The position numbers were made by a program, and so were the translations under genes. Shown here piece by piece: positions 32,230 to 41,864 of a stretch of 64,000 nt of DNA. Numbering within the stretch: position 1 is the stretch's first letter; each line of letters starts with the position of its first letter. The DNA is from an uncultured Oscillospiraceae bacterium (GTDB taxonomy: Bacteria; Bacillota; Clostridia; Oscillospirales; Oscillospiraceae): NCBI GenBank assembly GCA_947585425.1, contig CANPWZ010000004.1:58828-122827 (forward strand), in the 5' to 3' direction. A model generated the notes under the pieces. It had not been told where the DNA came from. It worked only from the letters and a program-made list of their open reading frames with translations, and made no database searches.

Positions 32230-32409
32230 GCGTCCTGGCTCTGACAGCCGGGCCTCTGCCCTGCTGCCTCGCGCCGCCCTCTGGGGGCGGACCGCATTAC
32301 GGCAGGTCTCCACACTGCCGCACCGCGAGCCTGCGGGTTTTGCTAACCTCCTTTTTTGGGTGCGGTCCGGCTATGAAGGTGGAGTAAACAGACCGCCCGT
32401 ACTGTTATT

Positions 32410-32438
32410 AGAGTAACACACCGGCCGCGCTTGCGCAA
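32410..32438 (-). promoter_or_regulatory. Probable msmK promoter
   Basis: On the minus strand TTGCGC, 17-bp spacer, TACTCT. Moderate match. Confidence 0.5.
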
Positions 32439-32620
32439 GGGTTTATTTCCACGTTAAATGTAGAAAAAGAAGGCCGGAAATTGGCGATTACGACGAAACG
32501 ATACACGAAGCAAAGCGACGACACAGGCGAGAAACCCACTCGCAAAATTGCAATATACACAAAAAAGGGGCCCTGAATTTATAAATGATGCCGGTTTTTG
32601 ATTCCGCATTCAAGTTAGAA

Positions 32621-32649
32621 TTGACAAAAGAAATTGCCGAGCGTATACT
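32621..32649 (+). promoter_or_regulatory. Promoter of the fructan surface operon
   Basis: TTGACA, 17-bp spacer, TATACT: a near-consensus promoter about 100 bp before the lipoprotein ATG. Confidence 0.9.
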
Positions 32650-32664
32650 TGAGTCAACCATAGG

Positions 32665-32686
32665 TGCGAAACGTTATTTTTGTTCA
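32665..32686 (+). promoter_or_regulatory. LacI-family operator at the surface operon
   Basis: TGCGAAACGTTATTT then TTGTTCA, the same site as 26632-26654 minus one base. It covers the start of the transcript, where repressor would block elongation or initiation. Confidence 0.82.
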
Positions 32687-32746
32687 AATGGCATATTTCC
32701 CATTAACCACCACAACTGATATTCCAGAATGAAAGGGGAAGCGATC

Positions 32747-34939
32747 ATGAACCATACAAAGACGCCGCTGCGGCTGACCGCGATCCTGCTGGCGCTGTGC
32801 CTGGCCTTGGGCCTGGCCGCCTGCGGCCAGCAGGGAGGCGGCAGTTCCGCGGCCTCCGACATCGTCAACGGCGATTTTGAGGAGAACGCCAACGGCAAGT
32901 GGGTGGGCTGGACCCGCGAGGACGCCGCCTTCAACGCCCGGGGCGTGGTCAACAGCGAAAAGATCAACGGCGCCCCCATGGAGAAGTCCGGCGAGTACTA
33001 CTTCGCCGGCTCCGAGGGCGGCAACCCCGTCATGCGGGGCACCCTGACCAGCGATGTGTTCAAGCTGGGGGGCAACGGCTTCATCACCTTTAAGATGGGC
33101 GCCGGCAAGGACAATGAGAAGTGCTATGTGGACTTCTTCCAGGAGGGGAACGACACCCCCATCGCCCATGTGGTCAATGAGGACTGCGACGGGATGTACA
33201 TCACCGAGCACCTGATCACCAAGGTGGTGGACCTGAGCCAGTACATCGGCAAGAACCTCTATATCGTGATCACCGACAACGATGACGGCGACATCCTGGC
33301 CTACCTGAACGTGGACGCCTTCCACGTCTGCCAGAGCGACGACGAGGTGACCGCCGCCCAGGCCGAGCATGACCGGCAGATCGCCGACTACGGCGAGAAG
33401 CCCTTTGAGGAGGACCCCGCCTCCAACGACATCGTCAACGGCGGCTTTGAGGAGTGCGACCTGGAGAACGGCGTGCTCACCGGCTGGAAGCTCCTGGACG
33501 GCTCCGCGCTGACCGTGGCCAACGTGGTGCCCACAAGCCAGTACTACTGGGATGACCGCAGCGTCTACGGCGACGGCGAGTATTACCTGGACGGCTCCAA
33601 CAACGGCGCGACGCCCGAAAACCTGACCGGCGCCATCCGCTCCACCAAGTTCACCCTGGGGGGCGACGGCTACATCTCCTTTATGATGGGCTGCGGCAAC
33701 GGCGGCTCCTATGTGGCCCTGTGTGACGGCGAGACCGACGAGGAGCTCATCAAGGTGGAGAACACCTACTTCTCCGATCCCGCCCTGGCCCTGACCCTCC
33801 TGCGGATGTACATGGACGCCTCCGACTATATCGGCCGGGTGGTCTACCTGAAGGTGGTGGACGCCAACGACGGCTCCAGCGGCGGCTTCGCTTTCATCAA
33901 TGTGGACGACTTCCGGGTGTCCCTCACCACCGACCAGGTGGCCGAGCTGGAGGTGGCCCAGCTGGAGAAGATCCAGAACGAGACCTACACCTCCGCCTCC
34001 TACGACGATCTGGCCACCCTGCTCAACTACTACAACAATTACCCCTATCCCGTGCCCCTGAACTCTCTGGCCTTCACCGCCTACGCCCAGAACCAGGTGG
34101 TGGACTGCGGCACCGTGGATGTGACCTCCTACATCGCTGACGCGGCCGCCTCCTTCGGCGGCGAGGCCGTCACCGACATCGCCGTCACCAAGGTAGCCGG
34201 TCCCGACGGCGCCGAGATCGCCTCCGGCTTTGACGCCGTGGATATGAGCGCCCCCGGCGCCTACACCGTGACCTACGCCGCCTCCTATGAGGGCAAGACC
34301 GCCGAGACCGCCTTCACCGTCATCGCCATGGCGGACCGCAACAGCGTGGCCAACGGCGGCTTCGAGTCCGGCAACCTGGCGGGCTGGACGGTGCTCACCG
34401 ACGGCTGGAGCGTGGTGGACGGCCAGGCGGCCGGCGTCATCAGCGCCCAGAGCTACTGGGATGAGGGACTGCCCTACAACCAGGCGGGGGACTACCACCT
34501 GGACGGCTGGAACAACGGCATCGACGAGGGCGCCACCTGGCAGGTGCGGTCCTCTAACTTCACCCTGGCGGGCTCTGGCTTTATCTCCGTCCGCATGGGC
34601 GGCCACGCCGCGGCGGTCCACGTGTACAAGGCCGACGGCACCGAGATCGGGTACTATACCCAGAACCGCTTTAAGGACGAGGGCTTCCCCAGCGTGGCCG
34701 TGGGCTCCTGGGCCGACATGGGCACCTATGTGATGGACCTGTCCGCCTACAAGGGACAGGAGCTGTACATCGTCCTGGCCGACGAGCAGGCCGAGGGCTG
34801 GGCCCACGCCTTCTTCGACGAGGTGGTCACCTACTATGAGACCGCCCCCGACTACGCCTCCCAGGCCGACACCGTGGCCGACGGCGGCACCGGCGCCGAG
34901 GTCCAGATCCCCTGGCAGCTGGCCGAGAACCAGAAGTGA
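32747..34939 (+). CDS. Surface lipoprotein with three carbohydrate-binding-like modules
   Basis: 730 residues from ATG 32747. Lipobox GLAAC. Three related beta-sandwich modules (about 40-205, 225-395, 545-700) each begin with a (D)IVNG(D/G)FE- or NGGFE-type strand followed by GW, and contain YYFAG/YYLDG/YHLDG and a GF(I)-F/S-(K/V/M)MG strand: the layout of galactose-binding/CBM-type jelly rolls. An Ig-like module (about 440-540) separates modules 2 and 3. No catalytic residues seen. With the next gene, an extracellular GH32, it probably captures fructan at the cell surface. The exact CBM family cannot be named. Confidence 0.72.
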   Translation: MNHTKTPLRLTAILLALCLALGLAACGQQGGGSSAASDIVNGDFEENANGKWVGWTREDAAFNARGVVNSEKINGAPMEKSGEYYFAGSEGGNPVMRGTLTSDVFKLGGNGFITFKMGAGKDNEKCYVDFFQEGNDTPIAHVVNEDCDGMYITEHLITKVVDLSQYIGKNLYIVITDNDDGDILAYLNVDAFHVCQSDDEVTAAQAEHDRQIADYGEKPFEEDPASNDIVNGGFEECDLENGVLTGWKLLDGSALTVANVVPTSQYYWDDRSVYGDGEYYLDGSNNGATPENLTGAIRSTKFTLGGDGYISFMMGCGNGGSYVALCDGETDEELIKVENTYFSDPALALTLLRMYMDASDYIGRVVYLKVVDANDGSSGGFAFINVDDFRVSLTTDQVAELEVAQLEKIQNETYTSASYDDLATLLNYYNNYPYPVPLNSLAFTAYAQNQVVDCGTVDVTSYIADAAASFGGEAVTDIAVTKVAGPDGAEIASGFDAVDMSAPGAYTVTYAASYEGKTAETAFTVIAMADRNSVANGGFESGNLAGWTVLTDGWSVVDGQAAGVISAQSYWDEGLPYNQAGDYHLDGWNNGIDEGATWQVRSSNFTLAGSGFISVRMGGHAAAVHVYKADGTEIGYYTQNRFKDEGFPSVAVGSWADMGTYVMDLSAYKGQELYIVLADEQAEGWAHAFFDEVVTYYETAPDYASQADTVADGGTGAEVQIPWQLAENQK

Positions 34940-35015
34940 TCTTCCCCTGCCGGCCGGACAGCGTTTTGATCCCGCTGTCCGGCCGGCATCCCCTCTTTTG
35001 AAAGGAGAATCCCCC

Positions 35016-37391
35016 ATGAAAAAGAGACTCCTGACCGCGGCGGCGGTCCTGCTCCTGGCCGCCGCGCTGGCCCTGTCCCTGACCGCCTGCGGGAACGACG
35101 CCCACAAGGACGATCTGCTGCTCCAGCTGTCCTTTGACGAGGGCAGCGGCACCACCGTGAAGGACAGCTCCGGCCACCTCCCCGACACCGAACTGGACTA
35201 CCAGTTCTCCCACGCCGCCTACATGGACCCCCAGGACCCCCAGTGGCGGAAGGAGGGCATCAGCGGCGGCTGCATCCTGCTGGACGGCACCAGCACCTTT
35301 GTGCAGTACAAGCGCAGCGACATCACCGTGGAGGGCCCCTCCCTCACGGTCCAGGCGTGGATCGCCCCCCGGATGTTCGAGTGGGACGACCCCCACGCCG
35401 CCGACAACGGCACCGACTCCCTCACCGGCATCATCAGCCAGTCGGACAAGGCCAACAACAAGGGCTTCATCCTGGGCTATGAGCGGTTCGGCCGCCTCAG
35501 CTTCCAGGTGGGCACCGGCGACGAGTGGCTCACCGTCTGGTCCAACGGCGACAACCTCCAGAAGTACGAGTGGAACCTGGTCACCGCCACCTTCGACGCC
35601 GAAGCCGGGGAGATGTGCCTCTATCTGAACGACACCCTGGTGTCCTCCCGGTCCGTGCCCGACGGGGCGGAGATCGCCGGGGCCGACCACACCACCCTGG
35701 TGGTGGGCCGCAACACCGACGCGGAGCGCCTCACCGCCGGCTACCTCAACGTGGCCAGCGGCTACCTGGACGAGGTGAAGCTGTACTCCACCGCCCTTAC
35801 CTCCGATGAGGTCAGCGGGTACTACGAGAGCGTCACCGTGCCGGAGATCGAATTTGAGGACATCTGGCTCCAGAACATCCTGGGGGATGACTACACCCGC
35901 ACCCAGTTCCACGGCGGCCCCTATCAGTTCTGGATGAACGAGCCCCACGCCCCCGTGTACTATAACGGCGTGTACCACCTGTTCTACCAGGCCAACATGA
36001 CCGGCTCCTACTGGCGGAACATCTGCTGGGGCCACTTCGTCAGCGAGGACATGGTAAACTGGAAGCCCATCAAGGAGGCCATCACCCCCACCGAGGACAC
36101 CGTAGTGCCCGACGGCGTGTGGTCCGGCGGCGCGACGCTGGACAAGAACGGCGTGCCTTTGCTGTTCTTCACCGCCGGCAACGACGGCTTCAGGGACTAC
36201 GACGGCCTCATCTCCAACCAGAACATCGGCGTGGCCTATCCCGCCGACCTCAGCGACCCCGAGCTCACCGACTGGAACATCTGCGACGAGCTGGCGGTGG
36301 TCCAGCAGAAGGGCCAGGGCCGCACCGGCGAGTTCCGGGACCCCTCCATCTGGAAAGAGGGGGACACCTGGTGCATGTTGATCTGCTCCGGCTCCACCTC
36401 CTCCCAGGGGGGCTCCGCGCTGCTCTACACCACCGACACCCTGGAGCTGAAGGACGACGGCACAGTGGACCAGAACTGGCAGTATAAGGGCCCCGTCTAC
36501 GAGATGGAGAACCAGTCCGCCCTGTACGGCACCTCCTGGGAGCTGCCCATCCTCCTGCCCGTCAGCAACGAGGCCGGCACCGTCACCAAGTACTTCTTCT
36601 CCATCAGCCCCGCCCCCGCATCTATCGCCGACAACAAGGTGTACTACTGGCTGGGGGACTTCGACCTGGACACCGGCAAATTCACCCCCGACCCTGAATT
36701 CGAGGGAGAGCCCCACCTGCTGGACTACGGCGCCAATGTATTCACCGGCCCCAGCTGCATCGTGGACCCGGTGAGCGGCGACATCTACATGTTCTCCATC
36801 ATGCAGGACCAGCGGGGCGCCGCCGAGCAGGGGGCCTCCGGCTGGGCGCACACCGTGGGCCTGGCCCGGCGCATCTGGCTGAAGGACGACGGATCCGACC
36901 TGATGATGGCCCCCATTGAGGCCCTCCATGAGCTGGAGGACGAGACCTACATCGACGAGACGGACCTGACTCTGGACGCCGCAAACCAGGCCCTGGCCGC
37001 CATCGACGACGACATGCTGTATATCCGCCTCACCGCCGATGTGTCCGCCGCCTCCGAGTTCGGCATCAACATGAAGCAGGGCGGCAGGTGGGACTGCACC
37101 ACCTTCCGCTACGACGTGGCCGGGGAGACCATCAACGGCCGCACCGAGAACAAGGGGGAGGGCTGCAAGTCCGCCACCGTGTTCGGGGCCCTGCCCGACG
37201 AGGACGGCAAGCTCACCATGGAGATCTACATCGACCGCTCCCTGGTGGAGGGTTTCTTCAACAACTACAAGGCCATCAGCATCCGGGCCTACACCGAGGA
37301 AAAGGACTCCCACGGCATCGACCTGTTCGCCACGGGGGACGTGACCATCGACAGCCTGTACGTGGCCTCCATGAGTTCCATTTTCGACTGA
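35016..37391 (+). CDS. Extracellular GH32 lipoprotein with LamG domain, variant active site
   Basis: 791 residues from ATG 35016, with GAAAGGAG upstream. Lipobox SLTAC. A LamG/concanavalin-like domain (about 33-270) precedes a GH32 domain (about 295-620) and a C-terminal beta-sandwich. The catalytic segments are FWMNEPHAPVYYNG (306-319), EFRDPS (RDP at 441-443) and SWELP (E509). The usual nucleophile aspartate of WMNDPNG is glutamate (E309) here. Acid/base and transition-state residues are kept. It is 77 bp after the lipoprotein gene and shares its promoter. It likely degrades levan or inulin outside the cell into oligosaccharides for the ABC transporter, if the variant site is active. Confidence 0.87.
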   Translation: MKKRLLTAAAVLLLAAALALSLTACGNDAHKDDLLLQLSFDEGSGTTVKDSSGHLPDTELDYQFSHAAYMDPQDPQWRKEGISGGCILLDGTSTFVQYKRSDITVEGPSLTVQAWIAPRMFEWDDPHAADNGTDSLTGIISQSDKANNKGFILGYERFGRLSFQVGTGDEWLTVWSNGDNLQKYEWNLVTATFDAEAGEMCLYLNDTLVSSRSVPDGAEIAGADHTTLVVGRNTDAERLTAGYLNVASGYLDEVKLYSTALTSDEVSGYYESVTVPEIEFEDIWLQNILGDDYTRTQFHGGPYQFWMNEPHAPVYYNGVYHLFYQANMTGSYWRNICWGHFVSEDMVNWKPIKEAITPTEDTVVPDGVWSGGATLDKNGVPLLFFTAGNDGFRDYDGLISNQNIGVAYPADLSDPELTDWNICDELAVVQQKGQGRTGEFRDPSIWKEGDTWCMLICSGSTSSQGGSALLYTTDTLELKDDGTVDQNWQYKGPVYEMENQSALYGTSWELPILLPVSNEAGTVTKYFFSISPAPASIADNKVYYWLGDFDLDTGKFTPDPEFEGEPHLLDYGANVFTGPSCIVDPVSGDIYMFSIMQDQRGAAEQGASGWAHTVGLARRIWLKDDGSDLMMAPIEALHELEDETYIDETDLTLDAANQALAAIDDDMLYIRLTADVSAASEFGINMKQGGRWDCTTFRYDVAGETINGRTENKGEGCKSATVFGALPDEDGKLTMEIYIDRSLVEGFFNNYKAISIRAYTEEKDSHGIDLFATGDVTIDSLYVASMSSIFD

Positions 37392-37781
37392 GCGGGGCGG
37401 ATGTTTCATTGCGCAAAAGGGACGGTATGGCCCTTTTACTTACCCCTGCGTATTTTTGATATTAGTAATGAGCCCCCGGCTTCGCCGGGGGCTCATTATT
37501 ACGCGTTCGATCATGGTATCTGGCCCCCGCCCTTCGTACTGTCTATATAGAGGTCAGTATTGCACAAAATAGCAAAAAATTTTCACGAAAAATTTATGCA
37601 CACCTATTGAAATTGCAAAAGCTTTGGTTTATAGTTAACTCAAAAAGACAATCAATACAAATTCTGGACGGGGGGTACCCCCCGTCCATCCCTCCCAGCG
37701 GGAGGGATGATGTCTTTCTATTTACCTGGCGTATTGTTTATCCGCTTTTGAAGCACTTTTTTCTTAGGGGGATCTGATGAT
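37392..37781. other. Gene-free stretch with terminator and two hairpins
   Basis: 390 bp. A strong hairpin terminator of the fructan surface operon lies at 37466-37499. A 22-bp perfect palindrome at 37666-37687 and a CATCCCTCCC/GGGAGGGATG hairpin at 37688-37710 precede the SLH gene. The middle is AT-rich and could hold the SLH-gene promoter, but no convincing -35/-10 pair was found. Confidence 0.7.
37466..37499 (+). terminator. Terminator of the fructan surface operon
   Basis: TAATGAGCCCCCGGC pairs with its complement around a TTCG tetraloop; ATTATT follows. Confidence 0.9.
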
Positions 37782-40700
37782 ATGAAGGCCAACAGGAATG
37801 GAATTTGTATCCGTGTTGTGGCGGCGATGCTTACGGCGGTGCTGTTTCTGTCTCTCTGCCCGGTGATACCGAGCGCGAGCGCGAGCACGGCGGAGGAGTA
37901 CACGTTGACGTTTGAGGTTGATGATTTAGATACTGAGAGTATATTACCGCCGACAGGGAAATCATATTTTTTCCCATCAACTTCAGTGAAAAGCAAGACC
38001 AATTATATAAAAGTTGCAAAGGGCGAAACTGCCCAATTACCGTCGGTCAGATGGTCGGGAGAAGGGAAGGTGCTTGTGTGCTGGAAGGATGAAGACGGAA
38101 AGCTGCATCAACCCGGTGATGTTATAACGCCGTCTGGCAATATGAAATTTACAGGCCAGGTCGACAGCAGAATGCTTACTAGTGATTCTGTGCTCTATTA
38201 TACGGTGACAATTACACCGAACGGCGGGACGGGAACGCAATATATTATAACAAAAAATAAATTTACTGATGAGTTAGAAATTCCTGCATGCCCTGCTGTA
38301 TTTTCCAAAGCTGGTTGCACCTTCGGTGGATGGAAGGTAAGAGAAACAGGAGAAATCATTGCCGCATCGGAGTTGCCAAAAAAATTAAGCAGCAGTCTCT
38401 ATGAAAAATATGACCAAAAGATCCTTGACGCCATCTGGATAGATGAGCAGCCCGTTTATCCCGATTATAAAATAACCTATCATTTCAATGACCCTGCCAG
38501 CGAGGAAGATATTTCAGCCGGTAGCTATGTGAAATATTCAGATGGTTATCAGGTGACCATAAAGGGTATTGTTGAAGCCCTGCATAACAGCTCAAAATAT
38601 AATGATGGGGACAGGGTCAAGGGGTGCGTTTTCGACGGTTGGAGCACAGACCCGAAAGGGTCAGTCGTTTATACGGCAGGCAACACAGTTACATTGAGCG
38701 ATAATCTTGACCTCTACGCGGTGTGGAAGCCAGCGTCCTTCGGCTATACTGTCAAATATCACTTCAAGGACAGTGTCGACGGCGAGGATGTCGAAGTAAA
38801 GAACGTGACCGGCAGCGCGGGACTGGATGAGCTGATCCCCTATGATACGGAAGCGAAGACAGATAGCGACGGCAAAGCGTATGCCTTTGACAGCGTCGCG
38901 GAGGAAAAGGTCATCACGCAAGTCCCCAGCGACAATGTCATCGACGTATATTATTACATCGACACGCTGAGCGATGCAATGGATTCGAAAACCGACAGCG
39001 ACGGGATCCCCGATATATACCAGAAGCAGATTACGTATAAGGTGAATAACGGAACATGGGATAATGAGTATTTGGATCAAATCAATGAGATCGTTACCCT
39101 GCGGGATGAAAACGGCGCGTTGTCTCTGACAGGCACCGCGAAGCTTGAAAAAGTACCTGACGAGACAAAGGCGTACGGCGATCCGGGCATGACCCACTGC
39201 CTGTGGGATACGCCTGACGATACGCGGCCCGCAACGGTGAGCTACAATGACAGCGGCGTCTATATTCTGGACTTTTTCAACGCGGAAAACGCCCTGATCA
39301 TTTACCCGCAGCCTGTCGTTGCGGATTATGATGGGGAATGGCATACATTTGAAGAGTTTGTGATACATGACTATGCAGGGAACGCGCTCAGTGATGTTAC
39401 GGTCACGTGGAAAGAGGGCGTTGAGAAACCTGACAGGGCCGGAAGGAAAGACGGGACGCCCGAAGGCGGCGACGAGATCAACCTAGAAACCGTCCTGAAC
39501 AACGCCGGTCACGGCGGATGGAGGACATACTTTACAATTTTCGGGCCGACCGATGTGGAAACGAAGCATACGATCCTTGAAGGCGGGACAATCACCATCA
39601 ACCCAGCACCCGTGACGGTGGAACTTCAAGCCGATTCAACAGAGGACTTTACCGCCGGAGTCGATGGAAAAGAAGATGACGAAATAGTCCAGCCCTCCGC
39701 CTTTAAATATGATGAGGCGGAAAAGGAGCTTATCGTAGAGTATGTTTTTGACGGCTACACGCATACGGTCGAGCTGGGAAGCGAGGATTATAAAATCGAC
39801 GGCCTTATCGGCGGGGACCAGGAAGGCGTCGCCGGCGCTGATGTTACCCTCTCGCCCGACGGAGACGTTATTCTGGCGGCAACGTACGTGACTGATATCG
39901 GAAGCGAGACGACCATCGATTTAACGGAGGATCTGAAGTTTTATCGGGACGGCGAGGAGACCTCCAGCTATGAGGTAAAGGACGCCGACGGAGGCGGCAC
40001 GGCGGCAGGAATCATGACAACGGCGATCGACCCCTTGGCTGACGGCGAGGTGAAAGTGGACGGTTCCCTTGCGGGCAAGACGATCAATAAAATAACAGTG
40101 AGGATCGTACCGCGACCCGTGACGTACTGGACCTTCGGTGGGACAAGAATCTTTGACGGCTACGGCATACCCCCAGATGATAGCTATGACACGGCACGAA
40201 TGAACACAAATGAACAGGACCCGGAGAAGAAAGACAAATATCACTATATAGCGGTTCCTAAATATGAGGAGATTGTTGAATACAATGGCAATGCCATCGG
40301 CCCGGAGGAAAGAGGATTTGTGGTTAGAGGTACCTCAACGTATGGGGACTATACGACCTTAAATCACCGCCCGTGGGACGATGAAGCTGGAAGCCCAATA
40401 AATGCGGGGATCACCAACTGCAGAGAAAGCATCACGAGGTTTGCGGACGGGCACGATTACACAAAAGATTACGCGATCGACTATAAGTTGGGGTATTTCA
40501 CCATCTATCCGCAGAGCATTACGGACAATAAGGATGCAACATATCACGATGTGACTACGTATATTTCCGACAAGATAGCGGATTATGACCCGTATGTTGT
40601 TGAGTATACCTATCTTAACCGTGAAAAAGGGGATGCCCCTGAGAGCGCCGACGAGCTACCCGCCTTTTACACCGGCGTGAAGCTGGTCAACGAGCCACCG

Positions 40701-41720
40701 GCATCCCATACCGCGCCGTATAAGTTCGAGGGCGAGCTTTTGCGCAACGAGAGCAACGCGGAAGGATACAAGGACCTGAAGAGGGGGACCGACTACACCG
40801 TCACGTATCAGCGCCTAAACGCGGCCGGTGAATGGGAAGAAACCGACGACTTCTCGACGCCCGGGACGATCCAGGTGACCTACACGGGGATCGGGAACTA
40901 TCGCAACAGGATCGTCAAAACATATGAGCTGACCGCAGCCCCCGATCCGGGACCGGGGCCGGACGTGGAGCTGGACGACCATGAGCATTACGCTTACATG
41001 ATAGGCAAGCCCGACGGATCGATCGACCCGAACGGAAAGATCACGCGGGCGGAGATCGCCACCGTCATCTTCAGGCTGCTCAAGGAGGACGTCCGGGAGC
41101 AGTACTGGTCCAAGACCAACACCTTCCCCGACGTGGGGCCCCGCGACTGGTACAATAACGCCATATCGACGCTTCAAAACCTCGGTATCCTGCACGGAGA
41201 GGAGGACGGCCTTTTCTACCCCGACGCCCCCATCACCAGGGCCGAGATGGCCGCGATGATGGTAAGGCTGTACGACTACGACATGGATACCGGCGACATA
41301 CATACGAAGTTTGACGACATAGAGCCCGATGCCTGGTACGCAAGATATGTGGCGGCAGCCGAGGAGCTGGGCCTGTTTTACGGCTCCCCCGGCGACCCCA
41401 ACTTCTACCCCAACGAGAACCTGACCCGCGCCGAGGCCATGACCGTATACAACCGTCTTCTCGGCCGTAAGCCCCACCGCGACGGCCTTCTGCCGGAAAG
41501 TCAAATGGTGCTCTGGCCGGACAACATGAACACGGGCGTCTGGTACTACGCCGACGTGCAGGAGGCCACCAACTCCCACACCTGCGATCTGGACGGGACC
41601 CTGGTGGACGGCGAACGCTTTGAGCGCTGGCTCGCCCCTCTGCCGGTCCGCGACTGGGCGGCCCTGGAGCGCGAATGGAGCGAAGCCCACAGCGGTTACG
41701 ACGGCCACGATGTAAACTGA
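37782..41720 (+). CDS. Large secreted surface protein with InlB/MucBP-like repeats and SLH anchor
   Basis: 1312 residues. Signal peptide (about 1-33, cleavage near SASAS). Residues 40-410 carry Listeria-Bacteroides (InlB B-repeat)-like strands such as GWSTDPKG and LDLYAVWKP, then MucBP-like YTVKYHFKD. The middle has several beta-rich modules of MBG type. Three SLH domains near the end (FPDVGPRDWYNNAISTLQNLG and FDDIEPDAWYARYVAAAEELG are clear) would bind cell-wall polysaccharide. It is probably an adhesin or matrix protein. The first two thirds are noticeably less GC-rich than the SLH part and the flanking genes. It is a single gene with its own terminator. Confidence 0.85.
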   Translation: MKANRNGICIRVVAAMLTAVLFLSLCPVIPSASASTAEEYTLTFEVDDLDTESILPPTGKSYFFPSTSVKSKTNYIKVAKGETAQLPSVRWSGEGKVLVCWKDEDGKLHQPGDVITPSGNMKFTGQVDSRMLTSDSVLYYTVTITPNGGTGTQYIITKNKFTDELEIPACPAVFSKAGCTFGGWKVRETGEIIAASELPKKLSSSLYEKYDQKILDAIWIDEQPVYPDYKITYHFNDPASEEDISAGSYVKYSDGYQVTIKGIVEALHNSSKYNDGDRVKGCVFDGWSTDPKGSVVYTAGNTVTLSDNLDLYAVWKPASFGYTVKYHFKDSVDGEDVEVKNVTGSAGLDELIPYDTEAKTDSDGKAYAFDSVAEEKVITQVPSDNVIDVYYYIDTLSDAMDSKTDSDGIPDIYQKQITYKVNNGTWDNEYLDQINEIVTLRDENGALSLTGTAKLEKVPDETKAYGDPGMTHCLWDTPDDTRPATVSYNDSGVYILDFFNAENALIIYPQPVVADYDGEWHTFEEFVIHDYAGNALSDVTVTWKEGVEKPDRAGRKDGTPEGGDEINLETVLNNAGHGGWRTYFTIFGPTDVETKHTILEGGTITINPAPVTVELQADSTEDFTAGVDGKEDDEIVQPSAFKYDEAEKELIVEYVFDGYTHTVELGSEDYKIDGLIGGDQEGVAGADVTLSPDGDVILAATYVTDIGSETTIDLTEDLKFYRDGEETSSYEVKDADGGGTAAGIMTTAIDPLADGEVKVDGSLAGKTINKITVRIVPRPVTYWTFGGTRIFDGYGIPPDDSYDTARMNTNEQDPEKKDKYHYIAVPKYEEIVEYNGNAIGPEERGFVVRGTSTYGDYTTLNHRPWDDEAGSPINAGITNCRESITRFADGHDYTKDYAIDYKLGYFTIYPQSITDNKDATYHDVTTYISDKIADYDPYVVEYTYLNREKGDAPESADELPAFYTGVKLVNEPPASHTAPYKFEGELLRNESNAEGYKDLKRGTDYTVTYQRLNAAGEWEETDDFSTPGTIQVTYTGIGNYRNRIVKTYELTAAPDPGPGPDVELDDHEHYAYMIGKPDGSIDPNGKITRAEIATVIFRLLKEDVREQYWSKTNTFPDVGPRDWYNNAISTLQNLGILHGEEDGLFYPDAPITRAEMAAMMVRLYDYDMDTGDIHTKFDDIEPDAWYARYVAAAEELGLFYGSPGDPNFYPNENLTRAEAMTVYNRLLGRKPHRDGLLPESQMVLWPDNMNTGVWYYADVQEATNSHTCDLDGTLVDGERFERWLAPLPVRDWAALEREWSEAHSGYDGHDVN

Positions 41721-41736
41721 AAACGCCCCAACACCC

Positions 41737-41770
41737 GACCCTCCCGGAACCACCGGGAGGGTCGACTTTT
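41737..41770 (+). terminator. Terminator of the SLH protein gene
   Basis: An 11-bp perfect stem GACCCTCCCGG/CCGGGAGGGTC with a 5-nt loop and a T-run. Confidence 0.92.
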
Positions 41771-41814
41771 GCACCATCCCGAAAACAAATCGGGAAGGGC
41801 TATGCCCGTCTATG

Positions 41815-41844
41815 AAAATCCCCCGGCGAAGCCGGGGGATCTTT
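41815..41844 (-). terminator. Terminator of the AOR-MoaD-ADH operon
   Basis: AAAATCCCCCGGC-GAA-GCCGGGGGAT: serves the minus-strand operon ending at 41865 and has A/T runs on both sides. Confidence 0.9.
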
Positions 41845-41864
41845 CCTGTCCGCGGACAGCGCGC

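Larger units (their letters stand above)
32230..32746. promoter_or_regulatory. Gene-free control region between msmK and the surface genes
   Basis: 517 bp. It contains the msmK promoter (32410-32438, minus), a 180-nt msmK leader that includes an AAGGAGG at about 32348 with no start codon near it, an AT-rich stretch, and the surface-operon promoter and operator (32621-32686, plus). No credible open frame. Confidence 0.75.

Noticed and set aside
34827..37409. 860-codon minus-strand frame opposite the LamG-GH32 gene
   Set aside because: Shadow frame rich in Val, Gly and His; the plus-strand gene has signal peptide, domains and active-site motifs.
37666..37710. Insertion-sequence ends or a CRISPR remnant near 37.7 kb
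   Set aside because: Two local hairpins only; no transposase, no target duplication and no repeated spacer pattern. No CRISPR array was seen anywhere in the window.
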